Part shown: piece by piece, positions 6,718 to 15,397 of the stretch
Layout of the letters: each line of letters begins with the position of its first letter
Numbering within the stretch: position 1 is the stretch's first letter
From: Bacteroidales bacterium
GTDB lineage: Bacteria > Bacteroidota > Bacteroidia > Bacteroidales > UBA3663
Reading direction: 5' to 3'
Assembly (NCBI GenBank): GCA_017632695.1
Contig: JAGBQS010000031.1
Coordinates: 1-17,046, forward strand
DNA: 17,046 nt
Program-made: the position numbers and the translations under genes
The notes under the pieces: generated by a model
What the model saw: only the letters and a program-made list of their open reading frames with translations
The model's database searches: none
Told to the model about the DNA's origin: nothing

Positions 6718-9570
6718 ATGGAATACAATTTCAACGACATCGAGCTCAAGTGGCAGCAGCGTTGGCGCGACGAGAAGACTTACAAGGTGGAGATTGACAA
6801 GAATCGCCCGAAATACTATGTTTTGGACATGTTCCCTTATCCTTCAGGAGCAGGTCTGCATGTAGGTCATCCGCTCGGTTATATTGCCAGCGATATCTAT
6901 AGCCGTTACAAACGTCTGTGCGGCTTCAACGTTTTGCACCCGATGGGATACGATGCATACGGATTGCCGGCAGAACAGTATGCCATCCAGACCGGTCAGC
7001 ATCCTGCCGTTACCACCGAGAAGAACATTGCCCGCTATCGCGAACAGCTCGACCGTATCGGTTTCTGCTTCGACTGGAACCGCGAAGTCCGCACTTGCGA
7101 ACCCGGCTATTACAAATGGACACAATGGGCATTCTGCCAGATGTTCCAGTCTTATTATGACAATGATTTGCAAAAGGCTCAGCCTATTGCCAAGCTGGCC
7201 GAAAGATTTGCCAAGAATGGTACAAAGGGACTGAATGCCGCTTGCAGCAAGGAACTGTCTTTTACCGCTGAAGAATGGAACGCCTTCAGCGAAAAAGAGC
7301 AGCAGCAGACGCTGATGAACTACCGTATTGCCTATCTGGGCGAAACGATGGTCAACTGGTGTCCGGAATTGGGTACGGTACTTGCCAACGACGAGGTTGT
7401 GAACGGTGTCTCTGAACGAGGCGGCTTCCCGGTTGAACAGAAACTGATGCGTCAGTGGTGCCTTCGCGTAAGCGCATACGCCCAGCGTCTGTTGGACGGA
7501 CTGGAGACCATCGACTGGAGCGATTCCATTAAGGAAACACAAAAGAACTGGATTGGCCGCAGCGAAGGTACCGAAGCTCAGTTCAAGGTTGTTGCCAACA
7601 ATAATCCGGCGACACAGGATGGTCTGGAATTCACGATTTTCACCACACGTGCCGATACGATGTTCGGCGTAACGTTCATGGTGCTGGCACCCGAAAGCAA
7701 ATACGTGCAGATGGTCACCACCACCGAAAAACAGGCCGAAGTAGAAGCCTATCTGGCAGCCTGCAAGCGTAAAACAGAACGCGACCGTCAGGCAGCGCAT
7801 GAGGTAACAGGCGTATTTACCGGCGCCTATGCCGTGAACCCGATTACGGGCGAGAACATTCCGATCTGGGTTTCCGAATACGTTCTTGCCGGTTACGGAA
7901 CAGGCGCTATCATGGCGGTTCCTGCCCACGACAGCCGGGACTGGGCGTTTGCCAAGCACTTCAATCTGCCCATCATTCCGCTCATTGAGGGAAACTACGA
8001 CCTCAACGAGGGCAGCTTCGATGCCAAGGAAGGAGTCATGAAGAATTCGGCAAACAGCGAAATCAATCTGAATGGCCTGCAGGTAAAGGAAAGCATAGCT
8101 GCCATGAAGAAATATGTTACCGAGAAGGGCATCGGCCGCGTAAAGGTCAATTACCGTCTGCGCGATGCCATCTTCAGCCGCCAGCGCTACTGGGGCGAGC
8201 CATTCCCAATCTACTATAAGGACGACATGCCTTATACCCTTCCAACGGAGTCCCTGCCGCTCGAGTTACCGGAGGTCAGCGACTTCAAACCGACCAAGGA
8301 CGGACAGCCTCCGTTGGGTCATGCTACCCGCTGGGCCTGGGACGAGAAGAACTGCAAAGTCGTCGAGAAGGCTCTTATCGACAACAAGACCGTATTCCCG
8401 CTCGAACTTTGCACAATGCCCGGCTTTGCCGGCAGCTCTGCCTATTAGACCCGCTACACCGATCCTCACAACAGCGAGGCGCTGGTAAGCCCTGAGGCTA
8501 ACGGATACTGGGACAATGTGGACCTCTATCTGGGTGGCAGCGAGCATGCCACTGGCCACCTCATTTACAGCCGCTTCTGGAACAAGTTCCTCAAGGATAT
8601 TCAGGTTGTAAAAAGCGAAGAGCCTTTCAAGAAGCTTATCAATCAGGGAATGATTCAGGGTTCCAGCCGCTTTGCACATCGTGTAAGCGGAACCAATAAG
8701 TTTGTCAGCGCCGATCTGTTGGCTGCCGATGGAACCTATCAGGGCATTGCCACCGATCCGATTCATGTGGATGTGAACTTTGTCAGCAATCTGGATATGG
8801 ATGTCGACAGCTTCCGTGCCTGGCGTCCTGAGTTCCAGGAAGCCGAGGTGGTTTTGAATGCCGATGGCAGATTCATCACTACAGCGGCCGTTGAAAAGAT
8901 GTCAAAGTCGAAGTACAACGTCGTTAACCCCGATGTAATCTGTGAGAAATACGGTGCCGACACCCTCCGTATCTACGAGATGTTCCTGGGTCCTATCGAG
9001 CAGAGCAAGCCTTGGGATACAGCCGGTATCGACGGCGCCTTCCGATTCCTGAAGAAGTTCTGGAATCTGTTCCAGACCGGGGACAAGAGTGCACAACCTA
9101 CTCCTGAGAACCTCAAGTCGCTCCACAAACTCATCAGAAAAGTGACAGGCGATATCGATCAGTTCTCGTACAACACCGCCATTTCGGCCTTCATGGTTGC
9201 CGTAAACGAACTGACAGCGCAGAAGTGCAGCAGCCGCGACATCCTCGAGCCATTGGTTGTCCTGATTGCCCCGTTTGCTCCTCATATTGCAGAGGAGCTC
9301 TGGCACAATCTTGGACATGACACCACTGTATGCGATGCACAGTGGCCGACCTTCGACGAGAAGTATCTGGTTGAAAGCACTGTCAAGTACCCGGTTCAGA
9401 TTGGCGGCAAGATGCGTTTCACCATCGATCTGCCGGCCGATGCCGGAGCAGATGCTGTCAAAGAAGCCGTTCTGGCTGCCGAAGAATGCCAGAAGTGGAT
9501 TGAAGGAAAGGAAATCGTAAAGTTCATCTTCGTCCCCAAGAAGATTGTCAACATCGTAACCAAAGGATAG
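6718..9570 (+). CDS. leuS: Leucyl-tRNA synthetase, interrupted by an in-frame TAG at codon 577
   Basis: Class I leucyl-tRNA synthetase, which charges tRNA-Leu in the cytoplasm and is normally essential. Read through, the frame gives 950 residues, normal for Bacteroidota. The HIGH motif is HVGH (residues 48-51). The CP1 editing domain carries the threonine-rich TTRADTMFG and MAVPAHDSRDW. The late catalytic segment MPGFAGSSAY precedes the break. After it come DLYLGGSEHATGHLIYSRFWNK, the KMSKS motif intact at 727-731, the anticodon-binding helical region and the C-terminal VPKKIVNIV. Codon 577 (8446-8448) is TAG, with no frame change on either side. No other decay is seen. A product ending there (576 residues) lacks KMSKS and the tRNA-binding domains and should be inactive on its own. 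The lesion may be a true mutation, a readthrough site or a sequence error. It is driven by the promoter at 6628-6659 and is followed after 3 bases by the phosphoesterase gene. Confidence 0.93.
8446..8448 (+). other. In-frame TAG stop codon inside leuS
   Basis: The codons around it read GSSAY-stop-TRYTDPHN. In other leucyl-tRNA synthetases this place reads like SSWYY or SSAYY before R-Y, so the lost residue is most likely Tyr, one base change (TAT or TAC to TAG) from the stop. TAG also ends leuS itself (9568-9570), the phosphoesterase, licD and kinase genes, so it is a normal stop here, not a reassigned codon. If translation restarted downstream, the first plausible start is GTG at 8518, giving a 350-residue fragment with KMSKS and the anticodon-binding domain, but no ribosome-binding signal is evident. 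Confidence 0.9.
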
Positions 9571-9573
9571 AAA

Positions 9574-10410
9574 ATGAAGCCTGGTTCTTTTGCCAGATAC
9601 CTTTTAGGAATGGTTGCAGCCGTCGGTTTACTGACAGGCTGTGACCTTATCAAATTCCACCCCTACGAAGGACGCGTTAAGGGGGCACATCATCTGACAG
9701 AAAAGAACCTGCAAAAATTGAGTCAGGCTAATTTGGGCAGTTCGTTCAAGTTTGCTTTCATCAGCGACACACAACGCTGGTATGACGAAACGAACGAGGC
9801 TGTTGCTGCAATCAACAAGCGCGGAGATGTAGACTTTGTGCTGCACGGAGGCGACTTGACTGACTTCGGCGTAAAAGATGAGTTCATCTGGATGCGTGAT
9901 TGCCTGTTGGGATTCAGGATGCCCTGGCTCACCGTAATCGGCAACCATGATTTTCTGGGAACCGGCGAGCATATCTATCGGTACATTTTCGGGGATTACA
10001 ATTATGCGTTTACGGTCGGACATTACCGGTTCCTGATTCTGAACACCGTGGCCCTGGAACTGGACTATTCAACACCGGTCCCCGATTTCGAATTCATGCA
10101 GAAACAGGCCGAATACATAGACTCGCTCAACACACAGAACCCCGATTCCATTATCCGCACGGTATTTGTTATGCACTCACGTCCAGGCGACGAGCAGTTC
10201 AACAACAACGTGGTCTATCCTTTCGGTCTCTATCTGAACCTTTTCCCTTCTCCTTTCTGTCTGAACGGGCATAACCACCGGCTGGAAACCATTGAACCCT
10301 ACAATGATGGTATTTATTTCTATGGAATCGGCGAGATCAAAGATCGGAAATATTTTTTAATCACTGTTAACCAAGACAGCAGTTATGAAATTGAGGCTAT
10401 TGATTTTTAG
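9574..10410 (+). CDS. Metallophosphoesterase (calcineurin-like) lipoprotein
   Basis: 278 residues with a lipoprotein signal peptide: hydrophobic LLGMVAAVGLL and lipobox LTGC with Cys23 as the predicted acylated residue. It is therefore anchored in the envelope, facing the periplasm or surface. The calcineurin-like phosphoesterase motifs follow in order: ISDTQ (Asp65), GGDLTD (92-97), GNHD (123-126), a lone metal-site His in MHSRP (201) and GHNH (232-235). In motif I the usual DxH is DxQ (Gln67), so one metal ligand is changed. Family members hydrolyse phosphomonoesters or phosphodiesters; this substrate is unknown. It begins 3 bases after leuS and its end overlaps the next gene by 26 bases, suggesting translational coupling to the outer-membrane protein. 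A role in lipid or LOS phosphate turnover is possible given the downstream cluster, but is only inference. Confidence 0.85.
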   Translation: MKPGSFARYLLGMVAAVGLLTGCDLIKFHPYEGRVKGAHHLTEKNLQKLSQANLGSSFKFAFISDTQRWYDETNEAVAAINKRGDVDFVLHGGDLTDFGVKDEFIWMRDCLLGFRMPWLTVIGNHDFLGTGEHIYRYIFGDYNYAFTVGHYRFLILNTVALELDYSTPVPDFEFMQKQAEYIDSLNTQNPDSIIRTVFVMHSRPGDEQFNNNVVYPFGLYLNLFPSPFCLNGHNHRLETIEPYNDGIYFYGIGEIKDRKYFLITVNQDSSYEIEAIDF

Positions 10411-11131
10411 TATCTGCTGTTGGTTTGCCGTTGCAGGACTGAAGGCTCAGGATGCCACACCCGTGGCATCGATGCTCAAGGCTCCGACCTCCATGCGTGA
10501 CAGTCTCGATTACTATCACAAGCGGGTATTACGGACCTACGAACGATGGATCAGTCTGATTCCGAACATTGGAACGGTTCAGGTGGCAGGTAACATCGGA
10601 GTTCTTTCTGTCGGTGCCGGATGGGATTATGGCAAAAATGACCGATGGGAAACACATGCCCAGTTCGGACTCGTGCCTAAAGACCACAATGAACGGGCAG
10701 CCTTCACGTTCACCCTGCGCGAAAATCTGGTTCCCTGGAGTTTCGGATTAGGTCACCGCAGATGGGCAGCTCCGCAATCGGCAGATACGCATATAGCCTG
10801 GAACAGACGTGCTGCATTCTCGTTCGAACCGGCCGTCTTTTCGTTCTTTGCCAATACGATCTTCAATGACGAGTTCTGGGTAAAGGAACCGGAAAAATAC
10901 AACAGCGGCAACTACTACCGGTTCTCATCGAAGGTGCGTTTACACTTAGGATTCGGAAGCCGGATCAGTCTGAATATCCCGAAAGAAAAAAGACGCCGTT
11001 ACGATCGCGTTTCGTTCTACTACGAACTCTCGTCGTACGATCTGGCCATTATATCGGCCGTTCCGAATAAAGATATCACGCTGGGGGACATTCTTTGTCT
11101 CGGATTTGGCATACAATACAAATTTTTCTAA
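10385..11131 (+). CDS. Predicted outer-membrane beta-barrel protein of unknown function
   Basis: 248 residues with a clear Sec signal peptide (LRLLIFSICCWFAVAGLKAQ, cleavage likely before DATP). The mature part is rich in aromatic residues in alternating strands, such as AAFSFEPAVFSFFANTIF, FSSKVRLHLGFGSRISLNI and VSFYYELSSYDLAIIS. It ends in GFGIQYKFF, with a terminal Phe as in the beta-signal recognised by the BAM complex. I do not recognise a named family. The start ATG lies 26 bases inside the phosphoesterase gene, in another frame, and the signal peptide confirms that this start is right. It probably works in the outer membrane beside the phosphoesterase lipoprotein. Confidence 0.75.
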   Translation: MKLRLLIFSICCWFAVAGLKAQDATPVASMLKAPTSMRDSLDYYHKRVLRTYERWISLIPNIGTVQVAGNIGVLSVGAGWDYGKNDRWETHAQFGLVPKDHNERAAFTFTLRENLVPWSFGLGHRRWAAPQSADTHIAWNRRAAFSFEPAVFSFFANTIFNDEFWVKEPEKYNSGNYYRFSSKVRLHLGFGSRISLNIPKEKRRRYDRVSFYYELSSYDLAIISAVPNKDITLGDILCLGFGIQYKFF

Positions 11132-11167
11132 ACAACCAAACCTTCATCCCAATTACAACAACGAATC

Positions 11168-12058
11168 ATGCATCGGATACTTAGTATTGTTAACAAGCGA
11201 ATGTTCAGCACCTACCTGAAGGATTATTTCTTCATCTTCGTAGGTATCAGCCTGTATGCCATCGGCTACTCCGGCTTTATCATTCCCGAGACCATCGTCA
11301 TGGGAGGTGTAACGGGTATAGCTTCGCTGCTATACTATGCCTTCTCGTGGAATCCTGCCATCATGATCTGGGTGCTGAACGGTGCACTGCTTCTTATTTC
11401 GTACAAAACCCTCAGCAGGCAATTCTTCATCCGAACCATCATTGGCGTTTCCATCCTTTCGGCTTTGGTCGGCTTTTGCCAGCCTTTGTTTGAAAGTTTT
11501 CCGCTCATCACACCCGGCAATGACCGGTTCATGCACCTGATTATCGGAGCCATGCTATGCGGTGCCGGTGTAGGTATCGTTTTTGCGCACAACGGATCGA
11601 CCGGCGGCACAGACATCATTGTGGCAATGGTCAATAAATACAGTCGTCTGAGTATGGGCCGCATCATGCAGTTCGTCGACATTACCATTATCTGCTCCAG
11701 TTACTTCCTGTTCCACAGCGCCGAACTCATTGTCTATGGTGTTGTATTCACGGTAGTTGCAAGCGTCATGCTCGACTATGTCTTCAACGGAAACCGGCAG
11801 ACCGTTCAGTTCATGATTATCTCGAAACGCTACCAGACCATTGCCGATGCCATCAACACACAGATGGAACGGGGCGTTACGGTTCTGCATGGCGAAGGCT
11901 GGTACAGCAAGAAAGATGTCGAGATGGTAATGGTACTCTGCCGCAAGTACGAAAGCCAATATGTCTTCAATCTCATCAAACAGATTGATCCGAACGCCAT
12001 GGTCAGCCAAACCTTCTGTCACGGTGTATTCGGAGAAGGTTTCGATAAAATCAAATAA
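11168..12058 (+). CDS. YitT family membrane protein (DUF161 / DUF2179)
   Basis: 296 residues. The N-terminal two thirds hold about five hydrophobic helices typical of YitT proteins, including FIIPETIVMGGVTGIASLLYY, LIIGAMLCGAGVGIVF, the HNGSTGGTDIIVA loop, and a late helix VYGVVFTVVASVMLDYV. The C-terminal soluble DUF2179 domain (about 205-296) has MIISKRYQTIADAI, RGVTVLHGEGWYSKKDVEM and VFGEGFDKIK. The family is widespread in bacteria; its transport substrate or role is not settled. It sits 36 bases after the barrel gene with no promoter visible between, and 25 bases before licD, so it is probably part of the same transcript. Confidence 0.9.
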   Translation: MHRILSIVNKRMFSTYLKDYFFIFVGISLYAIGYSGFIIPETIVMGGVTGIASLLYYAFSWNPAIMIWVLNGALLLISYKTLSRQFFIRTIIGVSILSALVGFCQPLFESFPLITPGNDRFMHLIIGAMLCGAGVGIVFAHNGSTGGTDIIVAMVNKYSRLSMGRIMQFVDITIICSSYFLFHSAELIVYGVVFTVVASVMLDYVFNGNRQTVQFMIISKRYQTIADAINTQMERGVTVLHGEGWYSKKDVEMVMVLCRKYESQYVFNLIKQIDPNAMVSQTFCHGVFGEGFDKIK

Positions 12059-12083
12059 AAGCATTCCAAAATCCAGTTTTTAC

Positions 12084-12926
12084 ATGGCCAATTACGATAT
12101 CCGACCTTTGCAACTCCGATTGCTTGATGTACTGATGGTGATTCACGATGTCTGCCAGCAGCACAATCTGCGTTATTATCTGGTGGACGGCACTCTGCTC
12201 GGAGCCGTTCGTCACCAAGGATTCATTCCCTGGGACGATGACATCGACATCTGCATGCCTCGCAAGGACTATGAGTTACTCATTGAACATGCCGAAGAGT
12301 GGCTGCCCAAACGTTACGAATTCATCTGCTGGGAACGCGATAAGAAATATCCGTTCCACTATGGCAAGATCCAGGATAGCGAAACCACACTGATTGATCG
12401 CCCATACCGTTATTATCTGGGAGGCATTTTTGTCGATGTCTTCCCGATGGATGGTGCCCCAAGCAATAAAATGGCTCAGCACATTTATCAGTTCTGGTAC
12501 AAAAAACTTCGCAAACTGATGTTCTATCGCGTCCGTGATCCTTACCGCCACGGTCATGGTCCGTCGAGTTGGGTTCCTTTACTTGTTCAGAAGACCCTGA
12601 AGATGGAAACGCTTCAACGCTGGATGAAGCGGCACATGATGCGCTATGACTTCGAAACCTCTCCTGTCGTTGCCGTGAACCATAATGACGGTCTGAAAAG
12701 TATGGTGAGCCGTACGGAGGTATTGGGAGACCCGACCCCCATTCTTTTTGAAGGGAAATCGGTGATGGGTATGAAAGACAACGATGCGTACCTGAAGCAG
12801 CTGTTTGGCAATTATATGCAACTTCCGCCGGAAGAGAAACGCCGCACGCACAACTTCTTCTATCTGAAGTTGGACCAACCCTATCGCGAATACAAGGACA
12901 TCCATCATTTGTCATCGCAGCTTTAG
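12084..12926 (+). CDS. LicD family phosphotransferase
   Basis: 280 residues from ATG at 12084 (MANYDIRP); an upstream in-frame ATG at 11961 lies inside yitT and would add 41 non-homologous residues. The LicD core is near the N-terminus: YYLVDGTLLGAVRHQGFIPW then DDDID (residues 51-55), the acidic nucleotidyltransferase-fold active site, followed by DVFPMDG. In Haemophilus and pneumococci LicD transfers phosphocholine from CDP-choline to LOS or teichoic acid sugars. Related proteins move other alcohol phosphates such as ribitol or glycerol phosphate. It is followed after one base by a TagB/TagF-like gene and then a cytidylyltransferase gene, which supports use of a CDP-linked donor. The moiety transferred is not determined. 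Confidence 0.85.
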   Translation: MANYDIRPLQLRLLDVLMVIHDVCQQHNLRYYLVDGTLLGAVRHQGFIPWDDDIDICMPRKDYELLIEHAEEWLPKRYEFICWERDKKYPFHYGKIQDSETTLIDRPYRYYLGGIFVDVFPMDGAPSNKMAQHIYQFWYKKLRKLMFYRVRDPYRHGHGPSSWVPLLVQKTLKMETLQRWMKRHMMRYDFETSPVVAVNHNDGLKSMVSRTEVLGDPTPILFEGKSVMGMKDNDAYLKQLFGNYMQLPPEEKRRTHNFFYLKLDQPYREYKDIHHLSSQL

Positions 12927-12927
12927 T

Positions 12928-13974
12928 ATGAAAAAATATCTGCTTTTTGCATCTCACTCGTATGCCTACAGTATCTTGCGTCCCGTTGAACGCGAGGCAA
13001 GGCAGCGCGGGTGCGAAGTCGCCTGGTTTTTGGAAGAAACCTGTCCGGACATGCTGCAGCCCGACGAGCAAAGGATTCAAACCATTGAAGAAGCGATTGC
13101 ATGGAACCCACTGGCAGTCATTGCTCCCGGCAACTGGGTTTATCCGTTTCTTCCCGGCATCAAAGTAGAGATTTTTCACGGTTATCCCATTAACAAACGT
13201 GCCGATAAAGTAGACGATCATTTTGCGCTGCGTGGCTGGTGGGACATATATTGTACACAAGGAAAAAGCAGTACAACCGTTTTTAAGGAATTGGAAAAGA
13301 AGTACGGGTACTTCAAGGTGTACGAGACAGGCTGGCCTAAAGCCGATGACACATTCCGTCCGGACCTGAATCCGGAATCAGAACGCGAACGTCCCTGCAT
13401 CCTGTACGGCACGACTTTCAGCAAAGGAATCTCGTCAGTATGGGACATGGCTTCCGTAATCGACAGACTGGCATCCGAGAAAGATTGGGACTGGATCATT
13501 ACCTTCCATCCGAAGCTGATGGATGATGCAGAGCTTCTGCAAACTTATCAGGATATATGCCGTAAGCATCCGAACATTCAGTTTGTCGGAGCCAATGTCG
13601 GACTGGACACCTTCCGAAAGAGCGATGTCCTGCTTTGCGATTCCTCCAGCCTGATTGTGGAATACCTGATGACCGGTAAGCCGGCAGTTACCTATCGGAA
13701 CACCAGTCCGGGGCCATACCTGCTCGACGTTCAGAACCTTGATGAGATAGCCCCGGCTCTCGAAAAGGCTCTCACCAGACCGGAAACACTCATGCAGGCC
13801 ATTGATGAATATACCCGATTCCACGAAAGCCATCGCGACGGAAAGAATTCGGCCCGGGTCCTCGATGCCATTGACGATTATGCAGCTCACTATCAGGGCA
13901 AACTGAAACACAAACCCCTCAACCTCGTCCGCAAGCTGAAATTGCGATGGCGACTTAAATATTTCAAGTTATGA
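12928..13974 (+). CDS. CDP-glycerol glycerophosphotransferase family protein (TagB/TagF-like)
   Basis: 348 residues, GT-B-like. Motifs of the Glyphos_transf family are present: FHGYPINKRADK at about 83-94 (the HG...K signature that binds the donor), ETGWPKAD (133-140), TFHPK (192-196), and SDVLLCDSSSLIVEYLMTGKP (232-252), equivalent to the D-x-SS-x-x-x-E motif of TagF. In Gram-positive bacteria TagB/TagF add glycerol-phosphate units from CDP-glycerol to wall teichoic acid. In a Gram-negative the acceptor would be an LOS or capsule sugar. The C-terminus is basic (LVRKLKLRWRLKYFKL), suggesting membrane association. The stop overlaps the next start as ATGA, so it is translationally coupled to the cytidylyltransferase that could make its donor. 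No second fused transferase domain is present. Confidence 0.82.
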   Translation: MKKYLLFASHSYAYSILRPVEREARQRGCEVAWFLEETCPDMLQPDEQRIQTIEEAIAWNPLAVIAPGNWVYPFLPGIKVEIFHGYPINKRADKVDDHFALRGWWDIYCTQGKSSTTVFKELEKKYGYFKVYETGWPKADDTFRPDLNPESERERPCILYGTTFSKGISSVWDMASVIDRLASEKDWDWIITFHPKLMDDAELLQTYQDICRKHPNIQFVGANVGLDTFRKSDVLLCDSSSLIVEYLMTGKPAVTYRNTSPGPYLLDVQNLDEIAPALEKALTRPETLMQAIDEYTRFHESHRDGKNSARVLDAIDDYAAHYQGKLKHKPLNLVRKLKLRWRLKYFKL

Positions 13975-14375
13975 AGAAAGTTCTTACAGTAGGTGTTTAT
14001 GACCTGTTACATATCGGACATGTTGAACTGTTCCGCAAAGCCCGCCAGTTCGGTGACTACCTCATTGTTGCCGTACAGGACAGCGATGTGATTCTGAAAT
14101 ACAAACCGGAAGCCAAAATGGTTTACAGTACCGAAGAACGCTGTTACATGGTGAAAGCCATCCGTTATGTGGATGAAGTGGTGGTTTATAAAGGCGTGGA
14201 CGACATCGTCAAGGAGGTTGATTTCGATATTTTTGCCAAGGGTCCCGATCAGAACCATGCCGGCTTCCAGGCGGCTGTCCGCTGGTGCGAGGAGCATGGC
14301 AAGGAAGTGGTTATTCTGCCTCGCACGGAAGGCGTATCTTCGAGCTGGTTGAAGGAAACCATCAAGAACATGTAA
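13971..14375 (+). CDS. Cytidylyltransferase, TagD-like (glycerol-3-phosphate cytidylyltransferase family)
   Basis: 134 residues, the normal size for TagD. The HxGH nucleotide-binding motif is HIGH at 14-17 within GVYDLLHIGHVELF, followed by GDYLIVAVQDSD. The C-terminal RTEGVSSSWLK (118-128) corresponds to the RTxGISTT signature of TagD-type enzymes. The expected reaction is CTP plus an alcohol phosphate giving CDP-alcohol and pyrophosphate. The substrate could be glycerol 3-phosphate (as in TagD), phosphoethanolamine or phosphocholine. An insertion KGPDQNHAG replaces the TagD-typical KG.DW region, so the substrate may differ. It overlaps the TagB/TagF-like gene by 4 bases and precedes the GT10 gene by 5, within the LOS cluster. 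Confidence 0.85.
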   Translation: MKKVLTVGVYDLLHIGHVELFRKARQFGDYLIVAVQDSDVILKYKPEAKMVYSTEERCYMVKAIRYVDEVVVYKGVDDIVKEVDFDIFAKGPDQNHAGFQAAVRWCEEHGKEVVILPRTEGVSSSWLKETIKNM

Positions 14376-14380
14376 TACTT

Positions 14381-15397
14381 ATGTACAAAATCAAACTGAC
14401 TCCATACCGGAAAGGATTAGGCACCATCTACGACCGGCAAACGAAAGGGCACACGCTCACTTCGTTGGACGGGCGCTACCGTTTCTATGTCAATGAAGAG
14501 TGTCCGGAGCCGGATTTCTGGGTGGTTCAGGGCAAAGGAGCCCGCGAAGCCGAAACATGCAGGGTGGCTCCTGAAAATACCATTGTTCTGACAACCGAAC
14601 CCCGTTCCGTACTGATTTATCCGCAACAATATCTCAATCAGTTTGGCGTTGTCTGCACCTGTCAGCAAGAAACGAAACACCCGAATGTGCATCTCAGTCC
14701 TGCCATCCTGCCATGGTTCATCGGCTTCAAGTCGAAAGGAAGGCCGCGTCCGGAGTATTCGCTTGACTACGACAAACTGAAAGCAATGCCCCGGATGGAG
14801 AAACCGAAGTTGCTATCGGTTATTACCAGCAATAAAGCTTTTACTCAGGGTCATATTGACCGAATGCTTTTTGTGCGCAAACTGAAGGAACATTATGGCG
14901 ATCAGATTGACATTTTTGGCCGTGGCTTTAACGAATTTGAGGACAAGTGGGATATTCTGGCCCAATACAAGTATCATCTTGTGATCGAGAATTCTTCGCA
15001 GCCCTACTATTGGACTGAGAAGATGAGCGATTGCCTGCTGGCCGAGACTTTCCCGTTCTACTATGGTTGTACGAACATGGAGGACTACATTCCCCGTGGC
15101 GCTTTTGAGCCTATTAATGTCAGGCAACCTGAGGATGCCATCCGGATCATCGACTATGCCATCGCCAACAACCGTTACGAGAACTCAATCCATGATCTGC
15201 TTGCTGCCCGGGAACTGATGCTCGACAAGTACAACATGATGGAGTATATCGTCTCGTTATGCGACCAGTTGGATCCCTCCCGCCCTAAAAAAGATGTTAC
15301 CATCAAGCCGTGCAATTCGAGTATGGACTGGCACAACCTGTGGCGGTACACGGTTGAACGCAAGTGGTATGAACTGAAGTGGAAACTGATAAAATGA
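14381..15397 (+). CDS. Glycosyltransferase family 10 (alpha-1,3-fucosyltransferase-type) protein
   Basis: 338 residues from ATG at 14381. The C-terminal half carries the GT10 donor-binding signature: YKYHLVIENSSQPYYWTEK (196-214) with the conserved E203-N204 and E213-K214, D217, then LLAETFPFYYG (219-229). The N-terminal half is the more variable acceptor domain. Known GT10 enzymes use GDP-fucose to add fucose in alpha-1,3/1,4 linkage, as in Helicobacter and Bacteroides surface glycans. The C-terminal heptad repeats of Helicobacter enzymes are absent. In an LOS cluster it would fucosylate the core or outer oligosaccharide; no GDP-fucose synthesis genes are in the window. Its stop overlaps the kinase start as ATGA. 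Confidence 0.8.
   Translation: MYKIKLTPYRKGLGTIYDRQTKGHTLTSLDGRYRFYVNEECPEPDFWVVQGKGAREAETCRVAPENTIVLTTEPRSVLIYPQQYLNQFGVVCTCQQETKHPNVHLSPAILPWFIGFKSKGRPRPEYSLDYDKLKAMPRMEKPKLLSVITSNKAFTQGHIDRMLFVRKLKEHYGDQIDIFGRGFNEFEDKWDILAQYKYHLVIENSSQPYYWTEKMSDCLLAETFPFYYGCTNMEDYIPRGAFEPINVRQPEDAIRIIDYAIANNRYENSIHDLLAARELMLDKYNMMEYIVSLCDQLDPSRPKKDVTIKPCNSSMDWHNLWRYTVERKWYELKWKLIK

Noticed and set aside
6844..7959. 371-residue open frame on the minus strand
   Set aside because: Antisense to the conserved N-terminal half of leuS; the product looks like a shadow with no family motifs.
8446..8448. TAG recoded as an amino acid genome-wide (including pyrrolysine or a code-15-like reassignment)
   Set aside because: TAG is the natural stop of leuS (9570), the phosphoesterase (10410), licD (12926) and the kinase (16158), each followed closely by the next gene. 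No PylS/PylT-type genes are visible, and the position fits a lost Tyr codon.
8518..9570. Independent gene for a LeuRS beta-like subunit starting at GTG 8518
   Set aside because: The frame continues unbroken from the 5' half apart from one TAG, there is no ribosome-binding or spacing signal, and LeuRS sequence resumes immediately after the TAG. It is treated as the 3' part of one gene, though the split-enzyme option is kept as a test in the findings.
11961..12083. 41-residue N-terminal extension of LicD
   Set aside because: It lies almost wholly inside the yitT gene in another frame. The LicD-type sequence begins at the ATG at 12084, 25 bases after the yitT stop.
12322..13260. 312-residue open frame on the minus strand
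   Set aside because: Antisense to licD and the TagB/TagF-like gene, both of which carry clear family motifs; it also crosses their junction.
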